From contig OY776216.1 of assembly GCA_963675435.1 (NCBI GenBank), forward strand, positions 3,162,001 through 3,226,000: 64,000 nt of DNA, given 5' to 3'. Below, one piece after another: positions 52,701 to 62,170 of the stretch; within the stretch, counting starts at the first letter, position 1, and each line of letters opens with the position of its first letter. Source of the stretch: Saccharicrinis sp963675435 (GTDB taxonomy: Bacteria > Bacteroidota > Bacteroidia > Bacteroidales > Marinilabiliaceae). The notes below the pieces were generated by a model. The model made no database searches. It saw nothing but the letters and a program-made list of their open reading frames with translations, and was not told the origin of the DNA. Both the position numbers and the translations under genes were made by a program.

Positions 52701-54100
52701 ATACGCAGCAGATGTCGAGATTGATTGACCAGTTGTTGGAGTTTAGGAAGTTGCAAAATAATGTGATGACACTAAATCTGGAAAAAACGGATATCAGGTC
52801 TTTTGCATTAGATGCTTACTATACATTTAAGGAAGCAGCCTTTCAAAAGAAAATAACCTATGATTTTGAAGGAATAAAAGATACCTGGGAGTTTTATATT
52901 GATAGAAATAAGGTGGAGAAAATCTTGTTTAATTTACTATCTAATGCCTTTAAATATACTCCTGCTAACGGAAAGATTGTTTTTACGGTAGAGCAGGATA
53001 AAGTTACCGGAAATTGTATTATTGAGGTTATGGATACAGGTATTGGAATTCCAAAAGATAAACAGGAGTTACTATTTAGCAGGTTTATGCAAATTAATTT
53101 TTCATCAGAAGGAACCGGGGTAGGTTTGGAATTGGTAAAAGAATTTGCTGAAGCACATAAAGGTAAGGTAACATACAGACCTAATGATGATGGTGGTTCT
53201 GTTTTTCGTGTAGAGCTTCCAACAAACGACGAAATTTATAATGATGCGCGTTATGTGGACTCTGAAAAGTTAACAGTAGTATCAAAAGATGATAGTGGTG
53301 TAAATGCAGAAGAGGATGTTAAACGTCCTAATATACCACACAACTGGAAGGTATTAATTGTTGATGATAATTATGAAATCAGAGAGTACCTTAGTGACGA
53401 ACTGAAACATCACTTTAATATAGAAGTTGCCGAGGATGGTAAGCAAGGTTTAGAAAAAGCCATAGAATTAAATCCTTCATTGATTATTTGTGATGTAAAA
53501 ATGCCTGAAATGGATGGGCTAGAGGTTACGCGCAGATTAAAGGATAACTTTGAAACAAGTCATATTCCTATTGTGTTGCTTACAGCTATGTCATCTGAAA
53601 CCATTAAACTTCAGGGGATTGAAGTTGGGGCGGATGCGTATATTATGAAGCCTTTTAGTATGAAGTTTTTACTTTCGAGGGTTTATGCATTGATCGAACA
53701 ACGCGAAAAACTGAAGAAAAGATTTTCAGTTGATATTGAGGTGAAGAAAGGTGCATTAAGCGAAGAAAAGAAGGACCAGAAGTTTTATGAGTTGATTAAC
53801 AGCATTGTAGATGCAAACCTTAGTAATCCTGAGTTTTCTGTTGCAGACTTTACAGAAAAAGCCAATTTATCAAGAACCATCTTCTATAAAAAAGTAAAAG
53901 GATTAACAGGTTATTCTCCAAACGAATTAATAAAAGTAAAAAGGATGAAGAAGGCTGCAGAATATCTGATAGAAGGAGGATATAATGTTTCAGAAGTGTC
54001 GTGGAAAGTAGGTATTGAAGATCCGTTTTATTTTAGTAAGTGTTTTAAAGCGCAGTTTGGCTGTGCGCCTTCAAAATACGGACAAAAGAGGCCGAGTTAA
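49796..54100 (+). CDS. Hybrid two-component system regulator (HTCS)
   Basis: From the ATG at 49796 (signal-like MSKINRGIRRLFFIYILFF) the protein has 1434 residues. A periplasmic sensor of reg_prop beta-propeller repeats (many DGFLWAGT/GRIWVGT units) and a Y_Y_Y domain (about 795-875) come first, then a membrane span (about 881-905), HisKA with ISHEFRTPLTLIRG (about 931), HATPase (about 1035-1140), a receiver with DVKMPEMDG (phospho-Asp, about 1228) and an AraC HTH (about 1335-1432). All catalytic residues look intact. HTCS proteins bind glycan breakdown products and switch on polysaccharide-utilisation genes; the divergent GH43/RhaM pair is the obvious target, though no susC/susD genes are nearby. 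Confidence 0.95.
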   Translation: MSKINRGIRRLFFIYILFFPFLLQAQNNLQFQQIGTQEGLPQNTVRTIHIDRDGFLWAGTLDGLVRYDGKRFINYKPRLGSENQISDSRIRRIFEDKDGFLWIRKYDNSFNCYSKQLEEIIPFYYNDVRVQLPYQNYLETQSGNIWLWDYQTGCVKISKGADLFPKIDMLVSKQSNSLTNFHVNFIYEDADSICWILCSNGLNRVDQQGNITKFFQDNQKGEFIRILEQETKTYFLTNQGNIYTYDKNKSTFLPTSIFKGDDIIINMIQYDVDNILISTRTKGLIKYNTKKKIYSTDIKFFKNKYISTPHIIKDSKNAIWVYDQSGDVEYLSPDHKTYHNFKLVQPKIANVIDDCRYNIFEDSKGVYWITTYGNGLFRFNADNGTLTNYKYEKGVNSLACDYLLSITEDQAGNIWIGCEYTGIVKVSTEKLNYKKIKPEDTESPGTTNYVKVIHKDSNNNIWVGTKNGGLYVYDKNLQNKVCVHPSMNPYTILEDSKGRIWVGTKGSGIYVLNSRSHKQIYHFVHRDDKKESLINNYIFDILEDNNHRIWIASFSGGLDLVQEGKTDVKFKHYLNDKGNLSYLRCLLQDDEGRMWVGSYIGLISFNPDDFIQNPNLYTIYTYNPGHSDGLNSNDIKSLYQDSKGQLWIGTAGGGLNMFVKDSPDKQGEFKKYTKEQGLPSNIVTSILESKDSVIWVSTENGLAHIDEDENTFSTYRFTDKTYPNYYSENASLLCEDGTMLWGTLDGLIAFDPSEIKLNKDVPPVVLTDFFIFDQRIETYQENSPLNESISKSNEVTLKYEQRTFTINFACLDLTDANQNKYSYKMDNYDQYWSQPGTNNWATYKNMPPGEYKFMVKGANADGQWSNEVTTCKFIVKPPLWKTIYAIILYFIIFIILTIVVIRFSVKIHRLNSTVKMEKQLTDYKLRFFTNISHEFRTPLTLIRGAIERLNSFKQLPVEVEHNVSLLNRNTQQMSRLIDQLLEFRKLQNNVMTLNLEKTDIRSFALDAYYTFKEAAFQKKITYDFEGIKDTWEFYIDRNKVEKILFNLLSNAFKYTPANGKIVFTVEQDKVTGNCIIEVMDTGIGIPKDKQELLFSRFMQINFSSEGTGVGLELVKEFAEAHKGKVTYRPNDDGGSVFRVELPTNDEIYNDARYVDSEKLTVVSKDDSGVNAEEDVKRPNIPHNWKVLIVDDNYEIREYLSDELKHHFNIEVAEDGKQGLEKAIELNPSLIICDVKMPEMDGLEVTRRLKDNFETSHIPIVLLTAMSSETIKLQGIEVGADAYIMKPFSMKFLLSRVYALIEQREKLKKRFSVDIEVKKGALSEEKKDQKFYELINSIVDANLSNPEFSVADFTEKANLSRTIFYKKVKGLTGYSPNELIKVKRMKKAAEYLIEGGYNVSEVSWKVGIEDPFYFSKCFKAQFGCAPSKYGQKRPS

Positions 54101-54736
54101 AATTACACGTTAATACTATAAGTTTATTCAATAAGCATAATAAACTCAGGCATTAGAAATTTTATTAATAAGATAAAAATCAGTTATATAACATCAGCAT
54201 TTAAAATCATAGCTATTTTAGCTTACCGTTAACCTAAATACAAAGGCGAAATATATAAATGTATTACGGTTACTGAAATAGTAGTATGCAAGTGTAAAAA
54301 AGTGATTCTCGATACATTGATACGAAAAAAAAATGAATTAATTTCAAAAAACAAATTGATTTCATTGGTGTTCAGCTGATAATTCAGTGCAGTTCTAGGG
54401 AAATTTATTTTGTTTTTTCTCCCTCTGCGCAGAGACAAAAAAGCCACGCCACAAAACAACACATTTGCAAACCGCTGCATACCTTCCCTACAACCTCTGT
54501 TTGTAAAAGAGTTGTTTTTTCACAACCGTTCATTTCCTAATTATCAGTTTTTTGATATAAAATACAATAGTTGAGAAAGTTTAAATTCAATTTAATTTAG
54601 TATGATTTTTTGACATAATATGTAAAATAATTTTACAATAATCCAATTTGTATAATTATAAAACGCTAATAATGTGTAAATTATAACAATGGCATTTTAT
54701 TTGGTTGTTAAAATTTTTGAAAATATATTAGATATC
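54101..54736. other. 636-bp intergenic region
   Basis: No gene is supported here. An open frame on the minus strand (54229-54480) has no recognisable family. A short CCCTCTGCGCAGAG palindromic stretch (about 54420) interrupts AT-rich DNA. The start of the following permease is probably preceded by a promoter in the last 100 bases, but no box stands out. The region also marks a visible shift to DNA with more C and G. Confidence 0.4.
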
Positions 54737-57097
54737 ATGATAACATTTTATTTAAAATCAGCAATCCGTTATATCCGGTCGAATAAAATTTCTTCGACGT
54801 TAAATATTATTGGATTATCGGTCACCTTTGCCATTTTCGTCCTGATGGGCAGCTATGTGGTTAATGAATTCAGCGTTGGAAACAACATTCCCGAAAACGA
54901 TAAAATTTATAGGATACAACCGAGAAACGGCAGTACAATTTCTTATAAAACATACGAACTTTTAACCGGCATTTCCGGAATAAAATCGACAACTCATTTA
55001 ATGGAAAGCTGGAGCATGAAGGAAAACTTTGTGCACAACAAGGAATCTTACGATTCCGGAAAGATTTTATATGCAACCAGTGACTTTTTTGAAGTGTTTC
55101 CATATAAACCTATTTTCGGCAATCTGGAAAATGCTTTAAATTCTTCCGATGGCATTGTACTTACCCAAAGCCTGTCGCGCAAAATTTTTGGTTCCGAAAA
55201 TACCATTGGAAAAAAACTTACATTTAGAACCACAAATTTTGGTGACTTCGAATACCACGTATCTGCCGTAATTGAAGACCTTCCTCAGAACGATATGTTA
55301 AAGTTTTCATGTATTATGCCCCATCAATCAATTGAAAAGTTAGGACTTGGCGATGAACACTGGGGAAGTACTATCTACGAAGCCTATATAACTCTAAATG
55401 AAAATACGCAGGTTAAAGATATAGAAAGTACTTTAAATAATGTTTTTAAGCAGAACGCCCCAAACTGGTTGGCTGAAGATTTTAAAGAATTGAGAATAAA
55501 ACCCTTTCGTGATTTATATTTTGATAATTCATTCGAAGAAACTATTCTGGAACACAATAGAAAAAGTAATGTGTGGTCAATGGCTATTCTTGCCCTGATT
55601 ATACTGTTGGCAGGAGGGATTAACTTTATCAACCTGAGTACCGCACAAAAAGAAAAAAAGCGGAAAAGTATAGCTATCAGCCATACCAATGGCGCTTCAA
55701 AACTATCAATGTACATACAATTTTTAGCAGAAACTGTTCTGCAGGGAGTTATCTCGCTGGCTATTGCTGTTGTTCTGGTAGCCATAATGTTCCCTTTCTT
55801 TAACCATTTAAGCGGACAATCATTCCCGTTCCATTTCTTTCTTCAAATTATTTTTAGCAAGGGTTATTGGGTTATCCCGCTGGTCATGACTATTGCGAGC
55901 GGGGTAATTATCGCGGGTTATTTTCAGTCAGGCAAATACCACTTAATTCTTAAAAACAATAAAAAAGGGAAGGAGTATTTTCGTATAGGATTATTAGTAA
56001 CACAATTTATGGTTTCAATTATGCTGATAATTGGCTCTCTCGCTATCCAAAAACAAAACAGGTACATGCTTAACCGTCCAACAGGCTATCAAAAAGATGG
56101 GATTATATGTGTCCCTTTAATTGGGGAGATAGGCGATCACACATCAGCACTTGGAGACGAATTTCTAAAAATACCGGGAGTAAAGGGCATTGCTTATGCT
56201 TCCGAGATTTTGGGGCAGGAAGATAACTTAAACGGAATGAGTATCTCCAATGAAGGAGAAGACAAGCGCGTGCAGTACAGTGTTATTCAGGTCGATAGTG
56301 GTTTTTTTAACGTGATGGGATTGAAAATTATTGAAGGGCCTGGGTTTAACTCTACCTCCGACAGGGAGAAAGATCATATATTTAACCAAACGGCATTAAA
56401 AGAATTTGGTATTGCCAATATTAATAAAGCCAGGGTATCATCCTACTCCAATACATCTGGAAATATAGTCGGAATAGTACAGGACTTTAATTATCAGTCT
56501 TTTCATTCGCCTATAAAACCCATGGCTTTTGTTTATAAAAAACCCGAAAATCTGGGATATGCCTATTTGAAACTTTCGAATGTAAGTTCCCAAAAGATAA
56601 ATACTGTACTCAAAAAAGCAGGTAATGTCTGGAAGCAATTTGTACCAGACTGGCCCTTTGAATATTATTTTCTTGACCAGGCTCTTGCCAAGCTGTATGA
56701 AAAAGACCAAAGCTTTGCGGGGATTTCGATTACACTCACAATTCTGGCAGTTTTTATTGCCTGTTTGGGATTGTTGGGAATGACAATGTTTTTGATTGAG
56801 TCGAAGATTAAAGAAATAGGCATTCGAAAAGTAAACGGTGCCAAGATTTCAGAAATATTGGCCATGCTCAACAAAGACTTTGTAAAATGGGTAGCTATTG
56901 CCTTTGTTATTGCTACTCCTATTGCGTACTACGCCATGAATAAATGGCTTGAAAACTTTGCCTATAAAACATCTTTAAGCTGGTGGATTTTTGTACTGGC
57001 TGGTTTGCTGGCTTTGGGAATTGCATTGTTAACGGTGAGTTGGCAAAGTTGGCGGGCAGCTACGCGGAATCCGGTGGAGGCGTTGAGGTATGAGTAG
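54737..57097 (+). CDS. FtsX/MacB-type ABC transporter permease, about 790 residues
   Basis: From the ATG at 54737 the protein has 786 residues. It opens with FYLKSAIRYIRSNKISSTLNIIG, the usual start of the Bacteroidota MacB-like permeases, followed by an N-terminal span, a MacB periplasmic core domain (about 50-270), a first FtsX block (about 285-400), a second periplasmic core and a final FtsX block (about 670-786) ending in NPVEALRYE. Such permeases pair with a separate ATPase, which is not nearby. They move lipids, peptides or signals across the envelope. Its codons use more G and C than the upstream genes, suggesting a different origin. Confidence 0.9.
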   Translation: MITFYLKSAIRYIRSNKISSTLNIIGLSVTFAIFVLMGSYVVNEFSVGNNIPENDKIYRIQPRNGSTISYKTYELLTGISGIKSTTHLMESWSMKENFVHNKESYDSGKILYATSDFFEVFPYKPIFGNLENALNSSDGIVLTQSLSRKIFGSENTIGKKLTFRTTNFGDFEYHVSAVIEDLPQNDMLKFSCIMPHQSIEKLGLGDEHWGSTIYEAYITLNENTQVKDIESTLNNVFKQNAPNWLAEDFKELRIKPFRDLYFDNSFEETILEHNRKSNVWSMAILALIILLAGGINFINLSTAQKEKKRKSIAISHTNGASKLSMYIQFLAETVLQGVISLAIAVVLVAIMFPFFNHLSGQSFPFHFFLQIIFSKGYWVIPLVMTIASGVIIAGYFQSGKYHLILKNNKKGKEYFRIGLLVTQFMVSIMLIIGSLAIQKQNRYMLNRPTGYQKDGIICVPLIGEIGDHTSALGDEFLKIPGVKGIAYASEILGQEDNLNGMSISNEGEDKRVQYSVIQVDSGFFNVMGLKIIEGPGFNSTSDREKDHIFNQTALKEFGIANINKARVSSYSNTSGNIVGIVQDFNYQSFHSPIKPMAFVYKKPENLGYAYLKLSNVSSQKINTVLKKAGNVWKQFVPDWPFEYYFLDQALAKLYEKDQSFAGISITLTILAVFIACLGLLGMTMFLIESKIKEIGIRKVNGAKISEILAMLNKDFVKWVAIAFVIATPIAYYAMNKWLENFAYKTSLSWWIFVLAGLLALGIALLTVSWQSWRAATRNPVEALRYE

Positions 57098-57136
57098 TTA
57101 ATAAAAAAAAATCCCTTATTTAGCAAAGAATAACTT

Positions 57137-57590
57137 TTAGGCCCTGTTTCCTTTGTGAATCAGGGCTTTTGTTTTTATAGCGATATTAATGACACTTTTC
57201 TGATCCTTAAGTTTTTCATTTATCAATACGGTAGGTATTACATAAAACCACCATAGTTCAGAATTTAGTGGATCAACTTTATAATGAATGCAGTCCTTAT
57301 GTCTATTTCTTTAATATTCGTTCTGGTCTTTAATGTCTGGCGATATATTAAAGATTGCTATCTTTTTAGTATCTCCTTTGATTTGAGTTATGTCATAAGT
57401 TGAATTTTTCCAAGTTTTTTTCATTAATTATGGTATCAAGTAACTATTTTATCCATTGTTGCATTTCAAAACCATCAGGTTTCTTTGCTTTTATTACTGT
57501 ATGTTTCAAAATCGTTAAAAAACCAATATATGAAAAAAGAAGAGCCTCTCTATATGCACATACTCGGTAAAATAGAAATGCTTCTGTTTT
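57137..57590 (-). pseudogene. Decayed gene downstream of the restriction operon, possible HEPN-like remnant
   Basis: Protein sense can be followed through frames on the minus strand. Bases 57590-57447 read KTEAFLFYRVCAYREA ... PDGFEMQQWIK, then TAG (57444-57446), then in the same frame LLDTIINEK; after an A7 tract near 57418 sense continues in another frame as TWKNSTYDITQIKGDTKKIA ... SPDIKDQNEY, TAA (57311-57313), then RNRHKDCIHYKVDPLNSELW. So two stops and one frameshift break the gene. RNRHKDCIHYK contains an R-x-x-x-x-x-H spacing like HEPN RNases. The last codons run into the permease terminator and may not be original. I cannot name the family with certainty. Confidence 0.55.
57139..57176 (+). 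terminator. Terminator after the FtsX-type permease
   Basis: GCCCTG (57141-57146) pairs with CAGGGC (57161-57166) and is followed by TTTTGTTTTT. Confidence 0.75.
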
Positions 57591-57679
57591 TCATGTTTAA
57601 GATTCTATCCGTTTAACTTGGTTTTGAATGTGGGTGATTCATTAAATTCTTTAGTTGTTTAGTTAATATTGAAATCATT

Positions 57680-60600
57680 CTACGCATAAACACTCTTACC
57701 ACCACCACGATAATTACTAAAAATATGCTGATATACATTCACTGTCTTTTGGCTAACCTCTTCATCGGTGTAGCTTTCTTGTGGGAGCCAAAGTAGACGG
57801 TTGTAGATCATGCCTTTAATTTGGGCAGTGATTTGGCGACTTTCGCGCCAACGTTCTATTTTGAGTTTTTCGGCTTTTAGTTCATCGAGTGTTTGCCTGG
57901 CAACTTTTTTAACTTCTTTAATATCCTTGTCTGCAAGTGTCTTTCCTTCAATTAAAAGGTCAAAGATAGCCAGTACTTCTTGGTTATCCATATTTTCACG
58001 TATTACACGCTGCTCTTCTATAGATAAGTCTTGTATGAATTCGTTTAGGTCGTTGAAGGCCTTGTAGGTGTCTTCAAAGTTTTTGCCTTTGTTATAATCT
58101 TCAATAATCTCTTGGTAGCGCTCGTAAAATTTTAGTCTAAGTGGATTCTCTTTAAGCATTTGTTCTAGCTTATTCTCTATGGCTTGCTGCATATCATATA
58201 CCAGAGTGTTTTTTCGTTTGATTTTGGTAAAGGCAGCCCTTAGTTTTTCAAAATCGAAATGACTTAAATCGATATATACTTCTTTTCTATCTTCAGCTAA
58301 ATTAGGTTTTAGTACCAACTCATCTTTTAGTTTTATACTATCGCTTACAATGGACTGCAGTTCCATCATAATTTCGGTAACATCGGCTGTTTTGGTATTT
58401 TGGTTTAACAGACCATAGATGGCATCAATGGCATTGTACTTTTTAATATATGGCTTTATCTCATCTTCTGGGTATAGCGCTTTGTATTTTCGGAATACAT
58501 TGCGAGCCATTATTTCAAAGGAAGCACGCGTGGTTTCGTTAAGGCAAATACAATCTGCAGCGTCTTTTAGTTTGCCAATTTTTTGCATAGGTTTAGCGTC
58601 TATTAAGTCGGAAAGGTTGAAGTTGAGTGATTTCAGATAATCTACAACTTCTTGTATAGCAGACTTTAGTTCTTTGGCCAACCCAGACAGTTGTTCCACT
58701 GGTTTACCATTTCCTTTTTTACTTCCTTTACCTTTAGAACCTTCTCCATAAATAGAGTAGGCTTGTTCTAATTGTTTGTATACATTACCGTAATCAACAA
58801 TTAAACCGTTTTCCTTTTCATCATCATATACACGATTGGCACGAGCAATGGTTTGCATTAAAGTATGGCCTTTAATAGGTTTGTCTAAATACACGGTAGA
58901 AACACATTGTACATCGAATCCGGTAATCCACATGGCGCAAACAATGGCTAAGCGAAATGGATTATCAGCATTTTTAAATTCCTTTTCCAGGTTACGTTCC
59001 ACCATTTTTTTACGGTGCGTTTCTATATCCAGTCCCATTTTACGGAACTTATCCACCTCGTTTTGCTCGTTGCTAACAATTACGCAAACTTCCGTTTCGG
59101 CTACCTTATCGTATTTACGTTGTAGCTCCTGAGCTTGCATTTGGTCTTCGGCATTGTCTGCCTTTTCTTTTAGTTCTGTGAGGTACAAAGGCCAATATTT
59201 CATAACCAGTTGGTACATGCGAACCGCAGTTGGTTTATCCAGGGCAACAAACATGGCTTTGCCTTGATAACCACGTTCGTTAAAGTGCCAAACTAAATCT
59301 TTAGCAATGGCATCTAATCGTGGTTCTGCCGTTAATATAGGGTAGTTTTTTTGAAACAGGTAAGCCAGCTTTTTCTTTTGGTCTTCATCAAGTTCTTCGT
59401 TTTCCAAAACTTCGGCCATACGATCGTCCAGTTCAGGATTGTCAATATCCAGTTTATCGCCTTTGTTTAAATATCGGAGTGGGAGTGTGGCTTCATCTTC
59501 AATGGCTCGCTTAAAATCATATACCGAAACATACTCTCCAAATATATTTTTTGTGAGTTCTTCTTCGTCTTTTATAATAGGCGTTCCGGTAAATCCCAAA
59601 TACGATGCATTGGGTAATGCATGGAAACGCATGTTTCTGGCATATGTACCTCCTTGGGTTCGGTGCGCTTCATCAGAGATAACAATAATATTGTTGCGAT
59701 TGGTAATTAAAGGATATTCCGATTCAACTTCGGGGTTAATGGAAAACTTATGGATAAGCGTAAATACATATCGGTGGTTTTCTGCTAAAAGCTGTCTTAA
59801 ATGTTCCCGTCCTGTACAGCCTTTCTTTTTTCCGGCTATTATGTTTTTGTTACTTACCACACCCACACCGGAAAAAGTATCGTATATCTGGTTTTCCAAT
59901 TCACTACGGTCTACCGCAATTAAAAAAGTGTATGAACCGCCCAGCTTTCGATGTATTTTTTCGCATAGAAAAACCATGGAGTAGGACTTGCCACTACCTT
60001 GAGTATGCCAGAATACACCTAGCTTCCCTTTTAAATCGTTTATGTTTTTAATATTTGCTAAAACTTTGTTTACACCAATATACTGGTGGTTCTTGGCCAT
60101 CAGTTTAACCACATCACCACTGGAATCATCAAACAGTAAAAAGTTCTCGAATATATCCATTAACCGCTGTGGAGCACAGGTTCCCCTGAGCATGGTATCC
60201 AGACTTACGATGCCTTCTTCATCTTCTTCAATACGTTTCCAGTCTAAAAAGAATTTATACGGACTGGTTAATGTTCCTACTTTGGCATCAGTTCCGTTGC
60301 TTAAAATGATAAAAGCATTGGTATGTAACAGGTGAGGTATGGTGTCTTTATAATCCTTAAGGTTATCGGTATAGGCATTACGTAAATCGGTGTGGTGGGC
60401 TTTTAATTCAAAAAACACCAATGGAATACCGTTTACAAAACCAATTATATCGGGGCGACGCTTGTATAATTCACCAACAACTTCTAACTGGCGTACAGCT
60501 ATAAAGTTGTTATCCGTATAATCATTAAAATTAAATACCTTCAGTTTCTTTTTTTGGAGTTCGCCCTTTTCGTTGGTATAACTGACAGGAACACCATTTT

Positions 60601-60895
60601 TAAGTAAGTCGTATTTTTCTTTATTAATGCTTCCCAGTTTTTTATGAGCCACTTTTTGAGCAATTAACTCAATGGCTTGTTGATAAGCCGTAGCAGGTAA
60701 ACCCGGGTTGAGCTTTTGTAGTACTTTGCGTAGATAACGAACTAATATAACTTCTGATTTATTGTCTCGTCCCAACAATCCATCTTCGCCAAATGTTTCG
60801 TTCTGCCAGGCGGTAACTACCGTCCAGCCTAATTCTTCCAATACATCTTGTGTGGCTTGTTCTATTAATCCATCTTCAGAATATTCGTAGCTCAT
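57680..60895 (-). CDS. Type I restriction enzyme HsdR-like subunit
   Basis: The 1071-residue protein has the HsdR layout: an N-terminal nuclease domain with RRPDIIGFVNGIPLVFFELKA (PD...ExK, about 150-170), a superfamily 2 motor with FWHTQGSGKSYSM (about 293-305), VISDEAHRTQ (about 408), GFTGTPI and the late IARANRVYDD motif, and a long helical C-terminus. In type I systems it cleaves and translocates DNA with HsdM and HsdS. Here it follows mcrC directly: the mcrC stop TAA and the ATG touch (TAAATG). No HsdM or HsdS gene is in the window, so it may act with McrBC or with partners beyond 64 kb. Confidence 0.9.
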   Translation of the reverse strand: MSYEYSEDGLIEQATQDVLEELGWTVVTAWQNETFGEDGLLGRDNKSEVILVRYLRKVLQKLNPGLPATAYQQAIELIAQKVAHKKLGSINKEKYDLLKNGVPVSYTNEKGELQKKKLKVFNFNDYTDNNFIAVRQLEVVGELYKRRPDIIGFVNGIPLVFFELKAHHTDLRNAYTDNLKDYKDTIPHLLHTNAFIILSNGTDAKVGTLTSPYKFFLDWKRIEEDEEGIVSLDTMLRGTCAPQRLMDIFENFLLFDDSSGDVVKLMAKNHQYIGVNKVLANIKNINDLKGKLGVFWHTQGSGKSYSMVFLCEKIHRKLGGSYTFLIAVDRSELENQIYDTFSGVGVVSNKNIIAGKKKGCTGREHLRQLLAENHRYVFTLIHKFSINPEVESEYPLITNRNNIIVISDEAHRTQGGTYARNMRFHALPNASYLGFTGTPIIKDEEELTKNIFGEYVSVYDFKRAIEDEATLPLRYLNKGDKLDIDNPELDDRMAEVLENEELDEDQKKKLAYLFQKNYPILTAEPRLDAIAKDLVWHFNERGYQGKAMFVALDKPTAVRMYQLVMKYWPLYLTELKEKADNAEDQMQAQELQRKYDKVAETEVCVIVSNEQNEVDKFRKMGLDIETHRKKMVERNLEKEFKNADNPFRLAIVCAMWITGFDVQCVSTVYLDKPIKGHTLMQTIARANRVYDDEKENGLIVDYGNVYKQLEQAYSIYGEGSKGKGSKKGNGKPVEQLSGLAKELKSAIQEVVDYLKSLNFNLSDLIDAKPMQKIGKLKDAADCICLNETTRASFEIMARNVFRKYKALYPEDEIKPYIKKYNAIDAIYGLLNQNTKTADVTEIMMELQSIVSDSIKLKDELVLKPNLAEDRKEVYIDLSHFDFEKLRAAFTKIKRKNTLVYDMQQAIENKLEQMLKENPLRLKFYERYQEIIEDYNKGKNFEDTYKAFNDLNEFIQDLSIEEQRVIRENMDNQEVLAIFDLLIEGKTLADKDIKEVKKVARQTLDELKAEKLKIERWRESRQITAQIKGMIYNRLLWLPQESYTDEEVSQKTVNVYQHIFSNYRGGGKSVYA

Positions 60896-62170
60896 TTAAT
60901 TATCGGTTAATGTATGTTCATTTAGGCCGACCCAATTTAATATTAATTTGTTAAATATAACTTCCTGCCAGTCTTTTATCTGTTTATTGGTTTCGACAGT
61001 AATAACGCTGCATTCTTTTTCAGATATTTCAGAACCTTTAGTTTCATAGTACCTGCCTTTATTAATACCTTCTTTACCGGGATACACCAATGCAACCTTT
61101 TGCGCATTGTAATACGAATGGTACACATATAACTGTCGTAAGTCATCAGGAGATGGATTTTTACCTGTTATGTTTTTCCATTTGGTATCAAGTACATAAT
61201 TGGTATTGTTATAAGTAATAACTATATCTGGTTTAATGCTGGAACGATAACCTTTTTCCGGTTGCCAAAAATATTTAGAGGATTGTGCTTTTACGGAGTA
61301 ACCTTTATGTGCATTTTTTCTTAGGCATACATAAATAAACTTCTCCCAAAGCATATTCATATCAAACATTAAGGCTAATACATCGTTCTGTCCTTTGCTT
61401 ACATCCGGGTGGTAGTTGAGCAATAAAAGCCTTGCTATTTCAAGGGCATTTTTATAGTCCTTACTTTTGCGATTGAGTTCTAAACGCTCAAAATAGGCAT
61501 CGGTCACTTTAATGTCGGGCATTTCCTGAAAGTTCAGCAATAGGGCACCAATGCGGCTGTTTAAATGAACATTATTATTGATGCGTTTTAATAACAATAG
61601 TGCTTTATATAGTATTAAATGGATTTGATGTTGTTGATCGTAGGTAGTGTATTTGATGTAAAAACGCTCTTGATGTACAATGTTGTTTTGAATATGCTTA
61701 CCAAAGGCCAATGCTCCCTTTAATGCACTACTGTTACCTTCTGTTTTTCTGTATTTTTTAATCAGTCCTTTATGCAATAAGTATTCAAGCTCTTTTATAT
61801 AGAGCTCAAAATACATATCTAATATAAAGTTTGATTTTAGATTTAATTGCGATTGGGTAGGGGCTTTAGTGTCAAAAGAACCTATCGTTTTGATCATATC
61901 TATTAAAATATTTCTCCACTCATCCTTTTTACTATATCTATCTGCTTTGGGCAAAACTTCAATAAGCAATTTACCCACCTGCATAACACCCACTTGTTCG
62001 TTAAACTGAACACCTTTATGTATCAGGTTATAGTAGGGTACACCTTTCCCGTAAAAAAGCTCTAATGCTGCGCGATGATCTTCGGTAAAAATAACATCAT
62101 CATATTCATGCCCAACTTTTAAGGTTTGATGCTCAAAAACACAAAAGCTATTTTTATTCTTCTTGCTCAT
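60896..62170 (-). CDS. mcrC: McrC, nuclease subunit of a McrBC-type restriction system
   Basis: The 424-residue protein has an N-terminal region for binding McrB and a C-terminal PD-(D/E)xK nuclease core: KPDIVITYNNTNYVLDTKWK carries the Asp and the D-x-K (about 320-340), and QLYVYHSYYNAQKVALVYP is the following conserved part. McrC supplies DNA cleavage after GTP hydrolysis by McrB. Its start overlaps mcrB by 17 bases and its stop abuts hsdR, showing tight coupling. Confidence 0.92.
   Translation of the reverse strand: MSKKNKNSFCVFEHQTLKVGHEYDDVIFTEDHRAALELFYGKGVPYYNLIHKGVQFNEQVGVMQVGKLLIEVLPKADRYSKKDEWRNILIDMIKTIGSFDTKAPTQSQLNLKSNFILDMYFELYIKELEYLLHKGLIKKYRKTEGNSSALKGALAFGKHIQNNIVHQERFYIKYTTYDQQHQIHLILYKALLLLKRINNNVHLNSRIGALLLNFQEMPDIKVTDAYFERLELNRKSKDYKNALEIARLLLLNYHPDVSKGQNDVLALMFDMNMLWEKFIYVCLRKNAHKGYSVKAQSSKYFWQPEKGYRSSIKPDIVITYNNTNYVLDTKWKNITGKNPSPDDLRQLYVYHSYYNAQKVALVYPGKEGINKGRYYETKGSEISEKECSVITVETNKQIKDWQEVIFNKLILNWVGLNEHTLTDN

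Noticed and set aside
54229..54480. Minus-strand frame of 83 codons in the 54 kb gap
   Set aside because: No family resemblance and very rich in Phe, Ile and Leu as expected from translating AT-rich noncoding DNA.
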